Origin: Escherichia whittamii
Lineage (GTDB): Bacteria > Pseudomonadota > Gammaproteobacteria > Enterobacterales > Enterobacteriaceae
Length of the DNA: 64,000 nt
Direction of reading: 5' to 3'
Assembly (NCBI RefSeq): GCF_014836715.1
Contig: NZ_JACSQI010000006.1
Coordinates: 186,001-250,000, forward strand
Numbering within the stretch: the stretch's first letter is position 1; each line of letters begins with the position of its first letter. The notes beneath the pieces were generated by a model. It was not told the origin of the DNA, made no database searches, and worked only from the letters and a program-made list of their open reading frames with translations. A program made the position numbers and the translations under genes. Positions 9,324 through 20,877 of the stretch are shown here, one piece after another.

Positions 9324-9980
9324 ATGAAGTTGAATTTTAAGGGATTATTTAAATTTTTCGGTTTGTTTTCACTAGCGCTAATGCTTTCGGGGTGTCTATC
9401 TTATGCTCTTGTTTCTAATACGGGTAAAAGAACATCCGGAACGTATCAGTATCAGTCCGACACCATCAGAGGGTTATCGCTGGCAAAAGATAGTAATGGG
9501 ACCAAAGGTTATGTTTTTGTAGGGGAATCTCTGGATTATTTGATAACCGACGGAGGGGACGATGTCGTCGTTATGCTCAATGATCCAGCAATTAATCGGC
9601 ATAATATTCATACCGCCGATGATGCGATATTTGTCATTGAAAGCGGGGAAAAGAAATTTACCGGCAAGATATCACTCTATTACAACTGGACCACGGAAGA
9701 AGAAAAAGCTCTGGCAATACATTATGGATTTGCCTGTGGCGTTCAGAATTGTACCTGGACACTGGAAAACCTGAAAGGAACAATCCATGAGAAAAACAAA
9801 AAAATGAATTACTCAAATGTGATGGCGTTTTACCATCCATTTAAAGTGGTTTTTTATAAACGCTATTCGTCAGGCGGTATTCCCAAAGGCGCCGTCAATG
9901 CTTTGCTGCCAGTGACTTTGACGTTGGATATCATCACTTCACCGCTGCAATTAATCGTTGCCAGCTCAGTAAGCAAATAA
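9324..9980 (+). CDS. yidX: YidX, predicted lipoprotein
   Basis: A 218-residue lipoprotein of unknown function. The start at 9324 has AAAGGA 7 bases upstream and gives [20 protein letters not shown] with a lipobox LSGC (Cys25). An upstream start at 9219 would place 35 unrelated residues before the signal peptide. The mature part has [15 protein letters not shown] near residue 40 and ends with a hydrophobic [17 protein letters not shown] segment. The same layout is seen in the lipoprotein at 11763, so the two form a paralogous pair. It shares the divergent promoter region with dgoR and is convergent with yidA. Confidence 0.9.
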   Translation: MKLNFKGLFKFFGLFSLALMLSGCLSYALVSNTGKRTSGTYQYQSDTIRGLSLAKDSNGTKGYVFVGESLDYLITDGGDDVVVMLNDPAINRHNIHTADDAIFVIESGEKKFTGKISLYYNWTTEEEKALAIHYGFACGVQNCTWTLENLKGTIHEKNKKMNYSNVMAFYHPFKVVFYKRYSSGGIPKGAVNALLPVTLTLDIITSPLQLIVASSVSK

Positions 9981-10026
9981 TCATAGAAACGGGCAAATGC
10001 AACAACACACTTTGCCCGCCCACTAA

Positions 10027-10839
10027 TTAATTCAGCACATACTTTTCAATAGCAAACGCCACGCCATCTTCGAGGTTGGATTTGGTGACAAAGTTCGCCG
10101 CTTCTTTCACCGAAGGAATAGCGTTATCCATTGCCACACCGACGCCTGCGTATTCAATCATTGCGATGTCGTTTTCCTGATCGCCAATCGCCATGATTTC
10201 TTCCAGGTTAATGCCCAACACGTCAGCCAGCGATTTCACGCCTGTACCTTTATTGACGCGTTTATCGAGAATTTCGAGGAAGTACGGCGCGCTTTTCAGC
10301 ACGGTGTATTTTTCTTTCACTTCCTGCGGAATGCGCGCGATGGCCTGGTCGAGGATGGCGGGTTCATCAATCATCATCACTTTCAGGAACTGGGTATTGG
10401 GGTCCATTTTCTCCGCTTCGCAGAACACCAGCGGAATGGTGGCAACGAAAGATTCATGCACCGTGTAATAGCTGATATCGCGGTTGGCGGTATACAGCGT
10501 GGTGCGATCCAGCGCGTGGAAATGGGAACCGACTTCGCGAGAGAGTTTTTCCAGGAAACGATAGTCGTCATAGCTCAATGCTGTTTGCGCCACGGTGCTG
10601 CCATCGGCGGCCTTCTGCACCAGCGCGCCATTGTAAGTAATGCAGTAGTCGCCAGGTTGTTCCATATGCAGCTCTTTCAGGTAGCTGTGAACGCCTGCAT
10701 AAGGGCGGCCCGTCGTTAGCACAACATTCACGCCACGGGCGCGAGCTGCGGCAATCGCATTTTTAACGGCGGGAGAAATGGTGTGATCGGGCAGCAGAAG
10801 TGTGCCATCCATATCGATAGCAATGAGTTTGATAGCCAT
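10027..10839 (-). CDS. yidA: YidA, HAD-family sugar phosphatase
   Basis: A 270-residue haloacid-dehalogenase-like phosphatase of the Cof (type IIB cap) family. The nucleophile motif DMDGTLL is at residues 9-15, a TTGRP motif lies near residue 42, and the C-terminal GDQENDIAMIEYAG loop binds magnesium. K-12 YidA hydrolyses sugar phosphates such as erythrose-4-phosphate and alpha-glucose-1-phosphate in vitro. The length is normal. It is preceded by yidB on the same strand with a 114-bp gap. Confidence 0.95.
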   Translation of the reverse strand: MAIKLIAIDMDGTLLLPDHTISPAVKNAIAAARARGVNVVLTTGRPYAGVHSYLKELHMEQPGDYCITYNGALVQKAADGSTVAQTALSYDDYRFLEKLSREVGSHFHALDRTTLYTANRDISYYTVHESFVATIPLVFCEAEKMDPNTQFLKVMMIDEPAILDQAIARIPQEVKEKYTVLKSAPYFLEILDKRVNKGTGVKSLADVLGINLEEIMAIGDQENDIAMIEYAGVGVAMDNAIPSVKEAANFVTKSNLEDGVAFAIEKYVLN

Positions 10840-10953
10840 GAGTTCCCCAGGTAGATTGGTTCCTGACCCATGCTAACGCGATTCCGCTCAAAAATCAGTA
10901 CAACACCTGAGGGAAAAGGGGGATGCAACGCGCATGGCGTGCTCCCCTTTTGC

Positions 10954-11352
10954 TTAACGGAAAAGTTTCCCTTTCAGCAGTTCCATACCTGCGGAAAGCA
11001 GATCGTTATTAGCTTGCGGTGAAACTTCGCCCTGCGGCGAGAGAGCATCAATAATCTTCGGCAATTGTTCCGCCAGCATGTTAGAAGCAGCACTGGTATC
11101 CACGCCGAGTTTTTGTCCAAGATCGGACACCGCGTTTGTGCCGAGCGCCGACTCCAGTTGCTCGCCGCTAACGGGTTGATTACCCTGTTGATTACTCAAC
11201 CAGGTTGAGAGAATGGCACCTAAACCGCCACTTTGCAGTTTTTCCAGCAGCACCTGAATGCCGCCCTGCTCCTCAACCCAACTTAAAATAGCCTGATATT
11301 TCCCCGCATCGCCTTTCAGAAAGGCACCTACAACTTCATCAAAAAGCCCCAT
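10954..11352 (-). CDS. yidB: YidB, conserved DUF937 protein
   Basis: A 132-residue cytoplasmic protein of the YidB/DUF937 family, function not established. The ATG at 11352 (MGLFDEVVGAFLKGD) has AGGTG 7-8 bases upstream and matches the K-12 start. An upstream in-frame start at 11430 would add 26 residues and is rejected. The sequence is mostly helical, with the family's GGLGAILSTWLSNQ and LGQKLGVD segments. In K-12 it is the immediate neighbour of gyrB. Here an extra 1.4-kb AT-rich patch separates them. Confidence 0.93.
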   Translation of the reverse strand: MGLFDEVVGAFLKGDAGKYQAILSWVEEQGGIQVLLEKLQSGGLGAILSTWLSNQQGNQPVSGEQLESALGTNAVSDLGQKLGVDTSAASNMLAEQLPKIIDALSPQGEVSPQANNDLLSAGMELLKGKLFR

Positions 11353-11762
11353 GATAATCACCTGTAAAGCGTTACGTGTTGACTCAAAAAGTATAGTTCT
11401 GCGGGACAATTGTTGGAATTGTGAAAGCAAAAAGGTACAGATGTTCTCCGCCGTTTTTTATTTTATTCATCTTTTCAAGATATTATACTCAATATCATCA
11501 GTAATTTTTTGCCAACCAAACGCTGAGTCTGACGTTTTCTTATAGCATCAATATTTTTTATTACTTCAGCTTATATGTTTACACACTAATATTTATGTAA
11601 AGTTCTATTTGATAGTTGTAAATTTAATAATGTGAATAATTTTATAACATTTTTAATTGTTTTTCTTTTATGAAATGTCCACAAACAGACTATTAATCAT
11701 AATGCAAATGTATTATCACATTGCGACTACCAAGAGGTAATAATACTATCAGGATGATTGCC
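11353..11762. other. AT-rich intergenic stretch between yidB and the accessory lipoprotein
   Basis: About 400 bp much richer in A and T than the flanking core genes, especially 11430-11700. It must hold the yidB promoter (leftward) and the promoter of the lipoprotein gene (rightward). I see no RNA gene or convincing coding frame. The composition marks the left end of an accessory insertion. Confidence 0.5.
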
Positions 11763-12458
11763 ATGAAGAAATTTATTAAAGCACTATGTTCTATAACAAT
11801 AGTGAGTTGTTTCTCTGGATTTGGTTTAACTGGCTGCGTTACAAAATCTCTTATAAAGAGTATAGATGAAGACCAGAGCGGTACAGTAATCTGGAAAAAA
11901 GATGAAATCCGCGGTGTAAGCCAATCAACAACAAATACTGGTGTTAAAACCTGGACACTCATCGGTAAAAACAATAACTATCAACTTAGCGATGAAACCA
12001 GCCAAGGCAAAATCAACAGGAACTTTACCACCTTTCTAAACAATCCCGAACTTTCGCCTCAGGCAATAGAAATTTCTTCGTGGATTCAATGTTACAGCCA
12101 AAAGAATCATAGCAATGATTTCATGTGCTACGACGTTAATATCTTCTATCGTTATCCAGACGAGGTCACACCACAGCAAAAAAACAGTTTAAAAAAAGCT
12201 TTTAATCTAAATAAAAACGATCCTGGTACTAGCGTAATGCTTCTTCTATCAGGTTCGATAAAATCTAATAATGAAGATAATGCTGTCGTTATCCCGTTTA
12301 AAAACAAAAGTACTCTTGTAATTAATAAAGATAAATCGTCTTTTTCTGCCAAATATTTACTTGTGCCATTTTCTGTGGTTGCTGATGTTATCACTGCACC
12401 ATTTCAGGCTATTGGGTATCTTATTATCATTAACTCACTACCGGCAATGCGCTACTAA
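11763..12458 (+). CDS. YidX-like predicted lipoprotein (accessory)
   Basis: A 231-residue protein whose function I do not recognise. The ATG at 11763 gives MKKFIKALCSITIVSCF and a lipobox ending LTGC (about residue 25), so it is probably a lipoprotein. SGTVIWKKDEIRGVSQS (near residue 39) and VVADVITAPFQAIGYLI (near the C-terminus) align with the corresponding segments of YidX. The C-terminus is SLPAMRY, identical to the end of the micropeptide at 12535. The gene is AT-rich compared with gyrB and yidB and lies where K-12 has none, so it is likely an accessory acquisition or a diverged duplication. Confidence 0.82.
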   Translation: MKKFIKALCSITIVSCFSGFGLTGCVTKSLIKSIDEDQSGTVIWKKDEIRGVSQSTTNTGVKTWTLIGKNNNYQLSDETSQGKINRNFTTFLNNPELSPQAIEISSWIQCYSQKNHSNDFMCYDVNIFYRYPDEVTPQQKNSLKKAFNLNKNDPGTSVMLLLSGSIKSNNEDNAVVIPFKNKSTLVINKDKSSFSAKYLLVPFSVVADVITAPFQAIGYLIIINSLPAMRY

Positions 12459-12479
12459 TATAGCGGTGTAACTATATTA
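12456..12479 (+). repeat. Perfect inverted repeat overlapping the lipoprotein stop codon
   Basis: TAATATAG (12456-12463) and CTATATTA (12472-12479) form an 8-bp perfect stem with an 8-base loop that begins at the TAA stop. There is no T run after it, so it is more likely an RNA stability or attenuation hairpin than a terminator. Confidence 0.5.
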
Positions 12480-12534
12480 GTCATTCTAAAAACAAGATTA
12501 AATGCCAAACATGGAAACTCATCAAGGATATCGT

Positions 12535-12642
12535 ATGAAAAAGTTTATAGATATATTGATTTTAATAATATTTATAGTGGCCGTTATATTAGGGATTGGC
12601 TACGCCATTTTATTACACTCGCTACCCGCAATGCGTTACTAA
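12535..12642 (+). CDS. 35-residue single-pass membrane micropeptide
   Basis: ATG at 12535 with AAGGAT 6 bases upstream, stop TAA at 12640-12642. The peptide is a single hydrophobic helix (MKKFIDILILIIFIVAVILG, then IGYAILLHSLPAMRY): two lysines at the start, about 23 apolar residues, and a short polar tail. Such a peptide would sit in the inner membrane. Its last seven residues, SLPAMRY, equal those of the lipoprotein ending at 12458, and the underlying DNA is similar, so it may derive from a partial duplication. The function is unknown. A toxin-like or regulatory micropeptide is possible but not shown. Confidence 0.6.
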   Translation: MKKFIDILILIIFIVAVILGIGYAILLHSLPAMRY

Positions 12643-12643
12643 T

Positions 12644-12673
12644 AAAAAAACCGTTCCCTTATATAAGGGAACG
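12644..12673 (-). terminator. Terminator downstream of gyrB
   Basis: The minus strand carries CGTTCCCTTA-TA-TAAGGGAACG (12673-12652) followed by GG and seven T residues. It would end transcripts from gyrB. It starts immediately after the stop of the convergent micropeptide gene. Confidence 0.75.
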
Positions 12674-12705
12674 ATCAGGTTGTCGACGAAGTGCGCTTTG
12701 TTCAT

Positions 12706-12803
12706 GCCGGATGCGGCGTGAACGCCTTATCCGGCCTACAAAATCGTGCAAATTCAATATATTGCAGGAATTTCGTAGGCCTGATAAGCGTAGCGCATCA
12801 GGC
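12706..12803. repeat. REP/BIME element pair after gyrB
   Basis: Two imperfect palindromic REP units: GCCGGATGCGGCG...CCTTATCCGGC (12706-12735) and the inverted GGCCTGATAAGCG...CGCATCAGGC (12777-12802). This is a typical enterobacterial intergenic mosaic element in the 3' region of gyrB. Confidence 0.85.
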
Positions 12804-12824
12804 AAAAGCGCATTGCTAATGCCA

Positions 12825-16340
<3,516 letters not shown>

Positions 16341-16341
<1 letters not shown>

Positions 16342-16985
16342 CAGTGACTCAACGATTTCGCAAGAGGCAGCGCATTGTTACTGATACCGCAAAAATGGGC
16401 TTCTTTACCGACACGCCGGTCCTGCAAAAAAAGCGCCACGTCAGGATTAAGGCGGGAAGATTCATGCAAGCGTGTTGCCAGAGTCGCAAAGTCAAAATCA
16501 ACGACATGGGTAAAGATCTCCCTGGCGGGCCAGAAACGTATCATGGTGCCTGTTTTCTCGCCACAGGCTGAAAGCATCAACGGCGTTTTTGGTTCACCGT
16601 TTTCATAACTCTGCCGATAAACCCTGCCTGCATAATGGATTTCGATATCCAGTTTTTGTGATAACACATTCACCACGAAAAGCGGCTGTTTCACACCGGC
16701 ACAAAACTGGGTCAGGGTAGCTTCCACTGCGAGCGTACCCTCTTCCTGAAGGAACGAGTTGACAACAATATGTCCGTAATGACGTACTGCAACCGAGTTA
16801 TCTTCATGAATGGTGATAAAAATATTTCTCTCACCGCCCGTGCGTGCTTCTTCTATAGCGCGATCAATGATCCAGAACGCCATATTATGTAAGCCAGCGC
16901 CGTTATTTGTCTCACCGATATACCGTGAGGCGCAGGCTCGCACCTCGCGTTGCGGTTTGACAACCTGGATATCGAACGAGTGCAT
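16341..16985 (-). CDS. Degenerate GyrB ATPase-domain paralogue inserted between dnaN and recF
   Basis: A 214-residue protein aligned to residues about 6-225 of GyrB, with many identical blocks ([32 protein letters not shown]). The transducer, TOPRIM and tail domains are absent. Key ATP-site residues are changed: Glu42 to Trp, Asn46 to Arg, Asp73 to His, Arg76 to His, Gly77 to Ile, Pro79 to Val. The glycine-rich lid (about residues 104-118) is removed by an in-frame deletion of 14 codons. ATP hydrolysis is therefore very unlikely. The ATG at 16985 has GAGGGG upstream, and the stop overlaps the recF ATG. It could be an interaction-only gyrase modulator or a slowly decaying duplication. The long open frame, despite heavy divergence, favours a retained protein. 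Confidence 0.8.
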
Positions 16986-17026
16986 TAACGCCCCTCGTGC
17001 CTTGTATTACGGGTGCTGCGCGACAT
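16985..17026 (-). CDS. Possible 13-residue coupling peptide between dnaN and the gyrB-like gene
   Basis: The ATG at 17026-17024 shares its A with the dnaN TAA, exactly the position of the recF start in K-12. It reads MSRSTRNTRHEGR and stops at TAA 16987-16985, whose last A begins the ATG of the GyrB-like gene. The frame may simply be the leftover of the old recF start, but it creates an unbroken chain of stop-start overlaps from dnaN to recF. It also includes the Shine-Dalgarno GAGGGG of the next gene. Confidence 0.35.
   Translation of the reverse strand: MSRSTRNTRHEGR
17020..17026. repeat. Right copy of GCGACAT direct repeat flanking the gyrB-like insert
   Basis: Second copy of the heptamer seen at 16335-16341, here abutting the dnaN stop codon. 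Confidence 0.6.
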
Positions 17027-18126
17027 TACAGTCTCATTGGCATGACAACGTAAGCCGCACTCTGGCTGGCCGCATCTTCAATCTGCACGCTGGAAACTGA
17101 ATCGGTCAGCATCATGCGGACGTTTTCGCATTTCAACGCGTTCAGGACATCCAGCACATAGCTGACGTTGAAGCCGATTTCCATCTCCGCACCGCTGTAG
17201 GTGACGTCGAGGATCTCTTCCGCTTCTTCCTGTTCCGGGTTATTGGCAGTGATCTTCAGCTGATTCTCGCTGACATACAGACGCACGCCGCGGAATTTCT
17301 CGTTAGAGAGAATCGCTGCACGGGCAAACGCCTGCTTGAGCAGATCGCAGCCAGCTTCCAGATGTTTGTCCGGGTTCTTCGGCAGAACGCGACGGTAATC
17401 CGGGAAGCGACCGTCCACCAGTTTGGAAGTGAAGATAAAGTCACCGACGTGGGCGCGAATGTTGTTGCTGCCAATCTGCACGCGCAGCGGATTATCGCCG
17501 CCGTCGAGCATACGCATCAGTTCAATCACGCCTTTACGCGGAACGATCACCGAATGGCTTGGCAAAGACTGACCAATTGGCATGGAACAGACCGCCAGGC
17601 GGTGGCCGTCAGTCGCCACGGTGCGCAGCTCTTCACCTTCGGTTTCGAACAGCATACCGTTTAAATAATAGCGAACGTCCTGATGCGCCATTGAAAACTG
17701 GGTTGCTTCAATCAGACGCTTCATCGTCGCCTGCGGCAGGGTAAATTCAACTTCGCTCTGCCAGTCATCAAGGTTCGGGAAATCCGCCGCTGGCAGGGTA
17801 GAAAGCGAAAAACGGCTACGCCCGGAGCGCACCAGCATTCGCTCACCTTCCAGTTGCACGGCAATTTCCGCGCCCTCAGGCAGACCACGGCAGATATCAA
17901 AGAATTTGCGCGCCGGAACGGTCGTCGCCCCTGGTTCATGCGGCTGAATCAGCGCAACACGTGCCACCATTTCCATCTCGAGATCAGTACCGGTCAGCGA
18001 CAACGTACCGTCAGCAACCTGTAACAGCAGATTACCGAGAATCGGTAGCGTAGGACGACCACCTAACGGACCGCTCACCTGTTGTAGCGGTTTTAATAAA
18101 TGCTCACGTTCTACGGTAAATTTCAT
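17026..18126 (-). CDS. dnaN: DNA polymerase III beta sliding clamp
   Basis: A 366-residue ring-forming processivity factor that tethers polymerase III and many repair proteins to DNA. Three topologically similar domains of about 120 residues each span the whole length, and the C-terminus ends in VMPMRL, which lies at the protein-binding pocket. The N-terminus MKFTVEREHLLKPLQQVSG is as in E. coli. The start is 4 bp after the dnaA stop, so the two are co-transcribed and probably coupled. In K-12, promoters for recF lie within this gene. Here transcription must cross the extra GyrB-like gene to reach recF. Confidence 0.98.
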   Translation of the reverse strand: MKFTVEREHLLKPLQQVSGPLGGRPTLPILGNLLLQVADGTLSLTGTDLEMEMVARVALIQPHEPGATTVPARKFFDICRGLPEGAEIAVQLEGERMLVRSGRSRFSLSTLPAADFPNLDDWQSEVEFTLPQATMKRLIEATQFSMAHQDVRYYLNGMLFETEGEELRTVATDGHRLAVCSMPIGQSLPSHSVIVPRKGVIELMRMLDGGDNPLRVQIGSNNIRAHVGDFIFTSKLVDGRFPDYRRVLPKNPDKHLEAGCDLLKQAFARAAILSNEKFRGVRLYVSENQLKITANNPEQEEAEEILDVTYSGAEMEIGFNVSYVLDVLNALKCENVRMMLTDSVSSVQIEDAASQSAAYVVMPMRL

Positions 18127-18130
18127 AGGT

Positions 18131-19531
18131 TTACGATGACAATGTTCTGATTAAATTAGAGAAATCTTCTTTGATATCGTGGCTCTCTTCACGCAACTGC
18201 TCGATCTTACGGCAGGCATGAAGTACCGTCGTGTGGTCACGACCACCAAACGCATCGCCAATCTCCGGCAGACTGTGGTTAGTCAGCTCTTTCGCCAGCG
18301 CCATCGCCATCTGGCGTGGACGCGCTACCGAGCGAGAACGACGCTTGGAAAGGAGATCCGCAACTTTGATCTTGTAGTACTCCGCCACCGTCTTTTGAAT
18401 ATTGTCGATGGTGACCAGTTTTTCCTGCAAAGCCAGTAAGTCGCGCAGCGCCTCACGTACGAAGTCGATGGTGATCGCCCGTCCGGTAAAGTTAGCGTTA
18501 GCAATGACGCGGTTCAGCGCCCCTTCCAGCTCACGTACGTTAGATCGTAGACGCTTGGCGATAAAGAACGCCACTTCGCCCGGCAAACGAATGTCGTTTT
18601 CGTCGGCCTTTTTCATCAGGATCGCCACGCGGGTTTCCAGCTCTGGCGGTTCGATCGCCACAGTCAGCCCCCAACCGAAGCGAGATTTCAAACGATCCTC
18701 AACGCCGTTGATCTCTTTCGGATAACGATCCGACGTGAGGATGATCTGCTGATTACCTTCCAGCAGGGCGTTAAAGGTATGGAAAAACTCTTCCTGGGAT
18801 CGTTCTTTATTGGCGAAAAACTGAATATCGTCGATCAGCAGCGCATCAACGGAACGGTAGTAGCGTTTAAACTCTTCGATCGCATTGTTTTGCAGGGCTT
18901 TTACCATGTCCTGAACAAAGCGTTCGGAGTGCATATAAACCACTTTGGCATTTGGCTTGCGCGCCATGATGCCATTACCCACCGCATGCAGCAGGTGAGT
19001 TTTACCCAGCCCCGTGCCGCCATAAAGGAACAGCGGGTTATAGGCGCCGCCCGGGTTGTCTGCCACCTGGCGAGCCGCCGCGCGCGCCAGTTGGTTAGAT
19101 TTACCTTCGACGAAGTTATCAAACGTATGTTTGACGTTAACGTTGGAACGATAGGTCGGTTCTGCCGGAGCCGGAACGTTATCCCAACCTGAGCGCGTAG
19201 AAGGCGCAGCACGTTGCGGTTGCACCTGAGCAGCCTGAGCCGGTGCAACTGTGTTGCTGGCAGGGACTTTCAGCGTTTGTGTCACGGGCTTTGTACCCAC
19301 TTCAAAACGCAGCTGTGGGGCATCCGCTCCGCAGAAACTGGTTAGCAGTCCATTGATATTATTGAGGTACTTGTCCCGTACCCAATCGAGGACAAAACGG
19401 TTTGGCGCGTACAAGGCCAGCGTGTTATCGCTCAGTTCCGCCTGCAACGGGCGTATCCACATACTGAATTCTGTGGCTGGTAACTCATCCTGCAATCGGG
19501 CAAGACATTGCTGCCAAAGCGAAAGTGACAC
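18131..19531 (-). CDS. dnaA: Replication initiator DnaA
   Basis: A 466-residue AAA+ protein that binds DnaA boxes at oriC, melts the origin and loads DnaB. The start is GTG at 19531 ([16 protein letters not shown]), as in E. coli; an ATG 12 bases upstream lacks support. Domain I covers about residues 1-86, the variable linker (domain II) about 87-134, and the AAA+ core carries Walker [10 protein letters not shown] near 171 and Walker [10 protein letters not shown]. Domain IV has the DNA-binding signature [11 protein letters not shown]. The linker ([20 protein letters not shown]) differs strongly from the K-12 linker I recall and the protein is one residue shorter, while the other domains look unchanged. 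Confidence 0.98.
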   Translation of the reverse strand: MSLSLWQQCLARLQDELPATEFSMWIRPLQAELSDNTLALYAPNRFVLDWVRDKYLNNINGLLTSFCGADAPQLRFEVGTKPVTQTLKVPASNTVAPAQAAQVQPQRAAPSTRSGWDNVPAPAEPTYRSNVNVKHTFDNFVEGKSNQLARAAARQVADNPGGAYNPLFLYGGTGLGKTHLLHAVGNGIMARKPNAKVVYMHSERFVQDMVKALQNNAIEEFKRYYRSVDALLIDDIQFFANKERSQEEFFHTFNALLEGNQQIILTSDRYPKEINGVEDRLKSRFGWGLTVAIEPPELETRVAILMKKADENDIRLPGEVAFFIAKRLRSNVRELEGALNRVIANANFTGRAITIDFVREALRDLLALQEKLVTIDNIQKTVAEYYKIKVADLLSKRRSRSVARPRQMAMALAKELTNHSLPEIGDAFGGRDHTTVLHACRKIEQLREESHDIKEDFSNLIRTLSS

Positions 19532-19740
19532 GGCGGACTCCACTCGAACAAAAGTCGATTATGACTAAGGCTGAAACATTCATGATTGTTGACGCACGTC
19601 GAAAAGACCCTGCATGAGGGTGACGCACGAACCGCTGTCTGCGGTTATATGCCCGATCAAGATCCTGCAAAACGATCGGGACCGCGGATCATAGCCTAAA
19701 CTGCGTAAGAGATCTTCTGTTTCTCACAGATTTTCCCGAT

Positions 19741-19749
19741 TTATCCACA
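19741..19749 (+). promoter_or_regulatory. Consensus DnaA box in the dnaA promoter region
   Basis: TTATCCACA is a perfect DnaA box. Bound DnaA represses its own gene here in E. coli. Confidence 0.85.
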
Positions 19750-19881
19750 GGGCTTTCCAGAACTCGCTAAGTGTAAACGATCCTGCCGCAAGGCGGGCAC
19801 GATTTACGCCGCATATTGGAAAATTTAATGACCTTAGACAAAATTAGGCTTAATCGATCTAATAAAGATCCTGGACGATCC

Positions 19882-19909
19882 TTGCGCTTTACTCGGTAGC
19901 CCGTATAAT
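19882..19909 (+). promoter_or_regulatory. sigma-70 promoter of rpmH
   Basis: TTGCGC (19882-19887), 16-bp spacer, perfect TATAAT (19904-19909), followed by a C-rich discriminator typical of growth-rate-controlled ribosomal promoters. It reads toward rpmH. Confidence 0.7.
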
Positions 19910-20125
19910 CCTCCCCCCGGCGCGCCATGCTGGTTTTAACTGGTGTGAGGCCGTACATTTTCCCAGCGAAAAGGTGCGGAAAAGCGCGGTAAATAAGGAA
20001 AGAGAATTGACTCCGGAGTGTACAATTATTACAATCCGGCCTCTTTAATCACCCATGGCTTCGGTGTCCATCGTTTCATTTTTCGGCGGATATCCAATAA
20101 AGCCATTGAATTTATTCAAGTTTAG

Positions 20126-20278
<153 letters not shown>

Positions 20279-20294
20279 TATAGCTAACCCCTGC

Positions 20295-20654
20295 GTGGTT
20301 AAGCTCGCATTTCCCAGGGAGTTACGTTTGTTAACTCCCAGTCAATTCACATTCGTCTTCCAGCAGCCACAACGGGCTGGCACGCCGCAAATTACTATTC
20401 TCGGCCGCCTGAATTCGCTGGGGCATCCCCGTATCGGTCTTACAGTCGCCAAGAAAAACGTTCGACGCGCCCATGAACGCAATCGGATTAAACGTCTGAC
20501 GCGTGAAAGCTTCCGTCTGCGCCAACATGAACTCCCGGCTATGGATTTCGTGGTGGTGGCGAAAAAAGGGGTTGCCGACCTCGATAACCGTGCTCTCTCG
20601 GAAGCGTTGGAAAAATTATGGCGCCGCCACTGTCGCCTGGCTCGCGGGTCCTGA
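20295..20654 (+). CDS. rnpA: Ribonuclease P protein component
   Basis: A 119-residue basic protein that joins the M1 RNA to form RNase P, the enzyme that trims the 5' ends of tRNA precursors. The start is GTG at 20295 ([17 protein letters not shown]), as in E. coli. The signature RNR motif ([15 protein letters not shown]) is near residues 58-72. It lies 16 bp after rpmH, and its 3' end overlaps yidD by 37 bp in another frame, so the two are translationally linked. Confidence 0.98.
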
Positions 20655-20875
20655 TAGCCCTCATTCGGGTCTATCAACGCCTGATTAGTCCGCTACTCGG
20701 GCCGCATTGTCGTTTCACTCCAACCTGTTCAAGCTACGGAATTGAGGCATTGCGCAGGTTTGGAGTGATAAAAGGCAGTTGGTTGACGGTGAAACGCGTA
20801 TTAAAATGCCACCCTTTACACCCTGGTGGTGACGATCCCGTCCCGCCCGGACCATTTGATACCAGAGAACACTAA
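20618..20875 (+). CDS. yidD: YidD, membrane protein insertion efficiency factor
   Basis: An 85-residue protein of the YidD (DUF37) family. It is peripheral on the inner membrane and assists YidC-dependent insertion. A central cysteine-containing signature [15 protein letters not shown] (near residues 31-45) is diagnostic, followed by [13 protein letters not shown]. It starts inside rnpA and ends 2 bp before yidC, a conserved operon layout. Confidence 0.97.
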
Positions 20876-20877
20876 CG

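Noticed and set aside
12706-12803. Repeated palindromes considered as a CRISPR array
   Set aside because: The units are REP/BIME palindromes of the usual E. coli type. There are no regularly spaced repeats with unique spacers and no cas genes.
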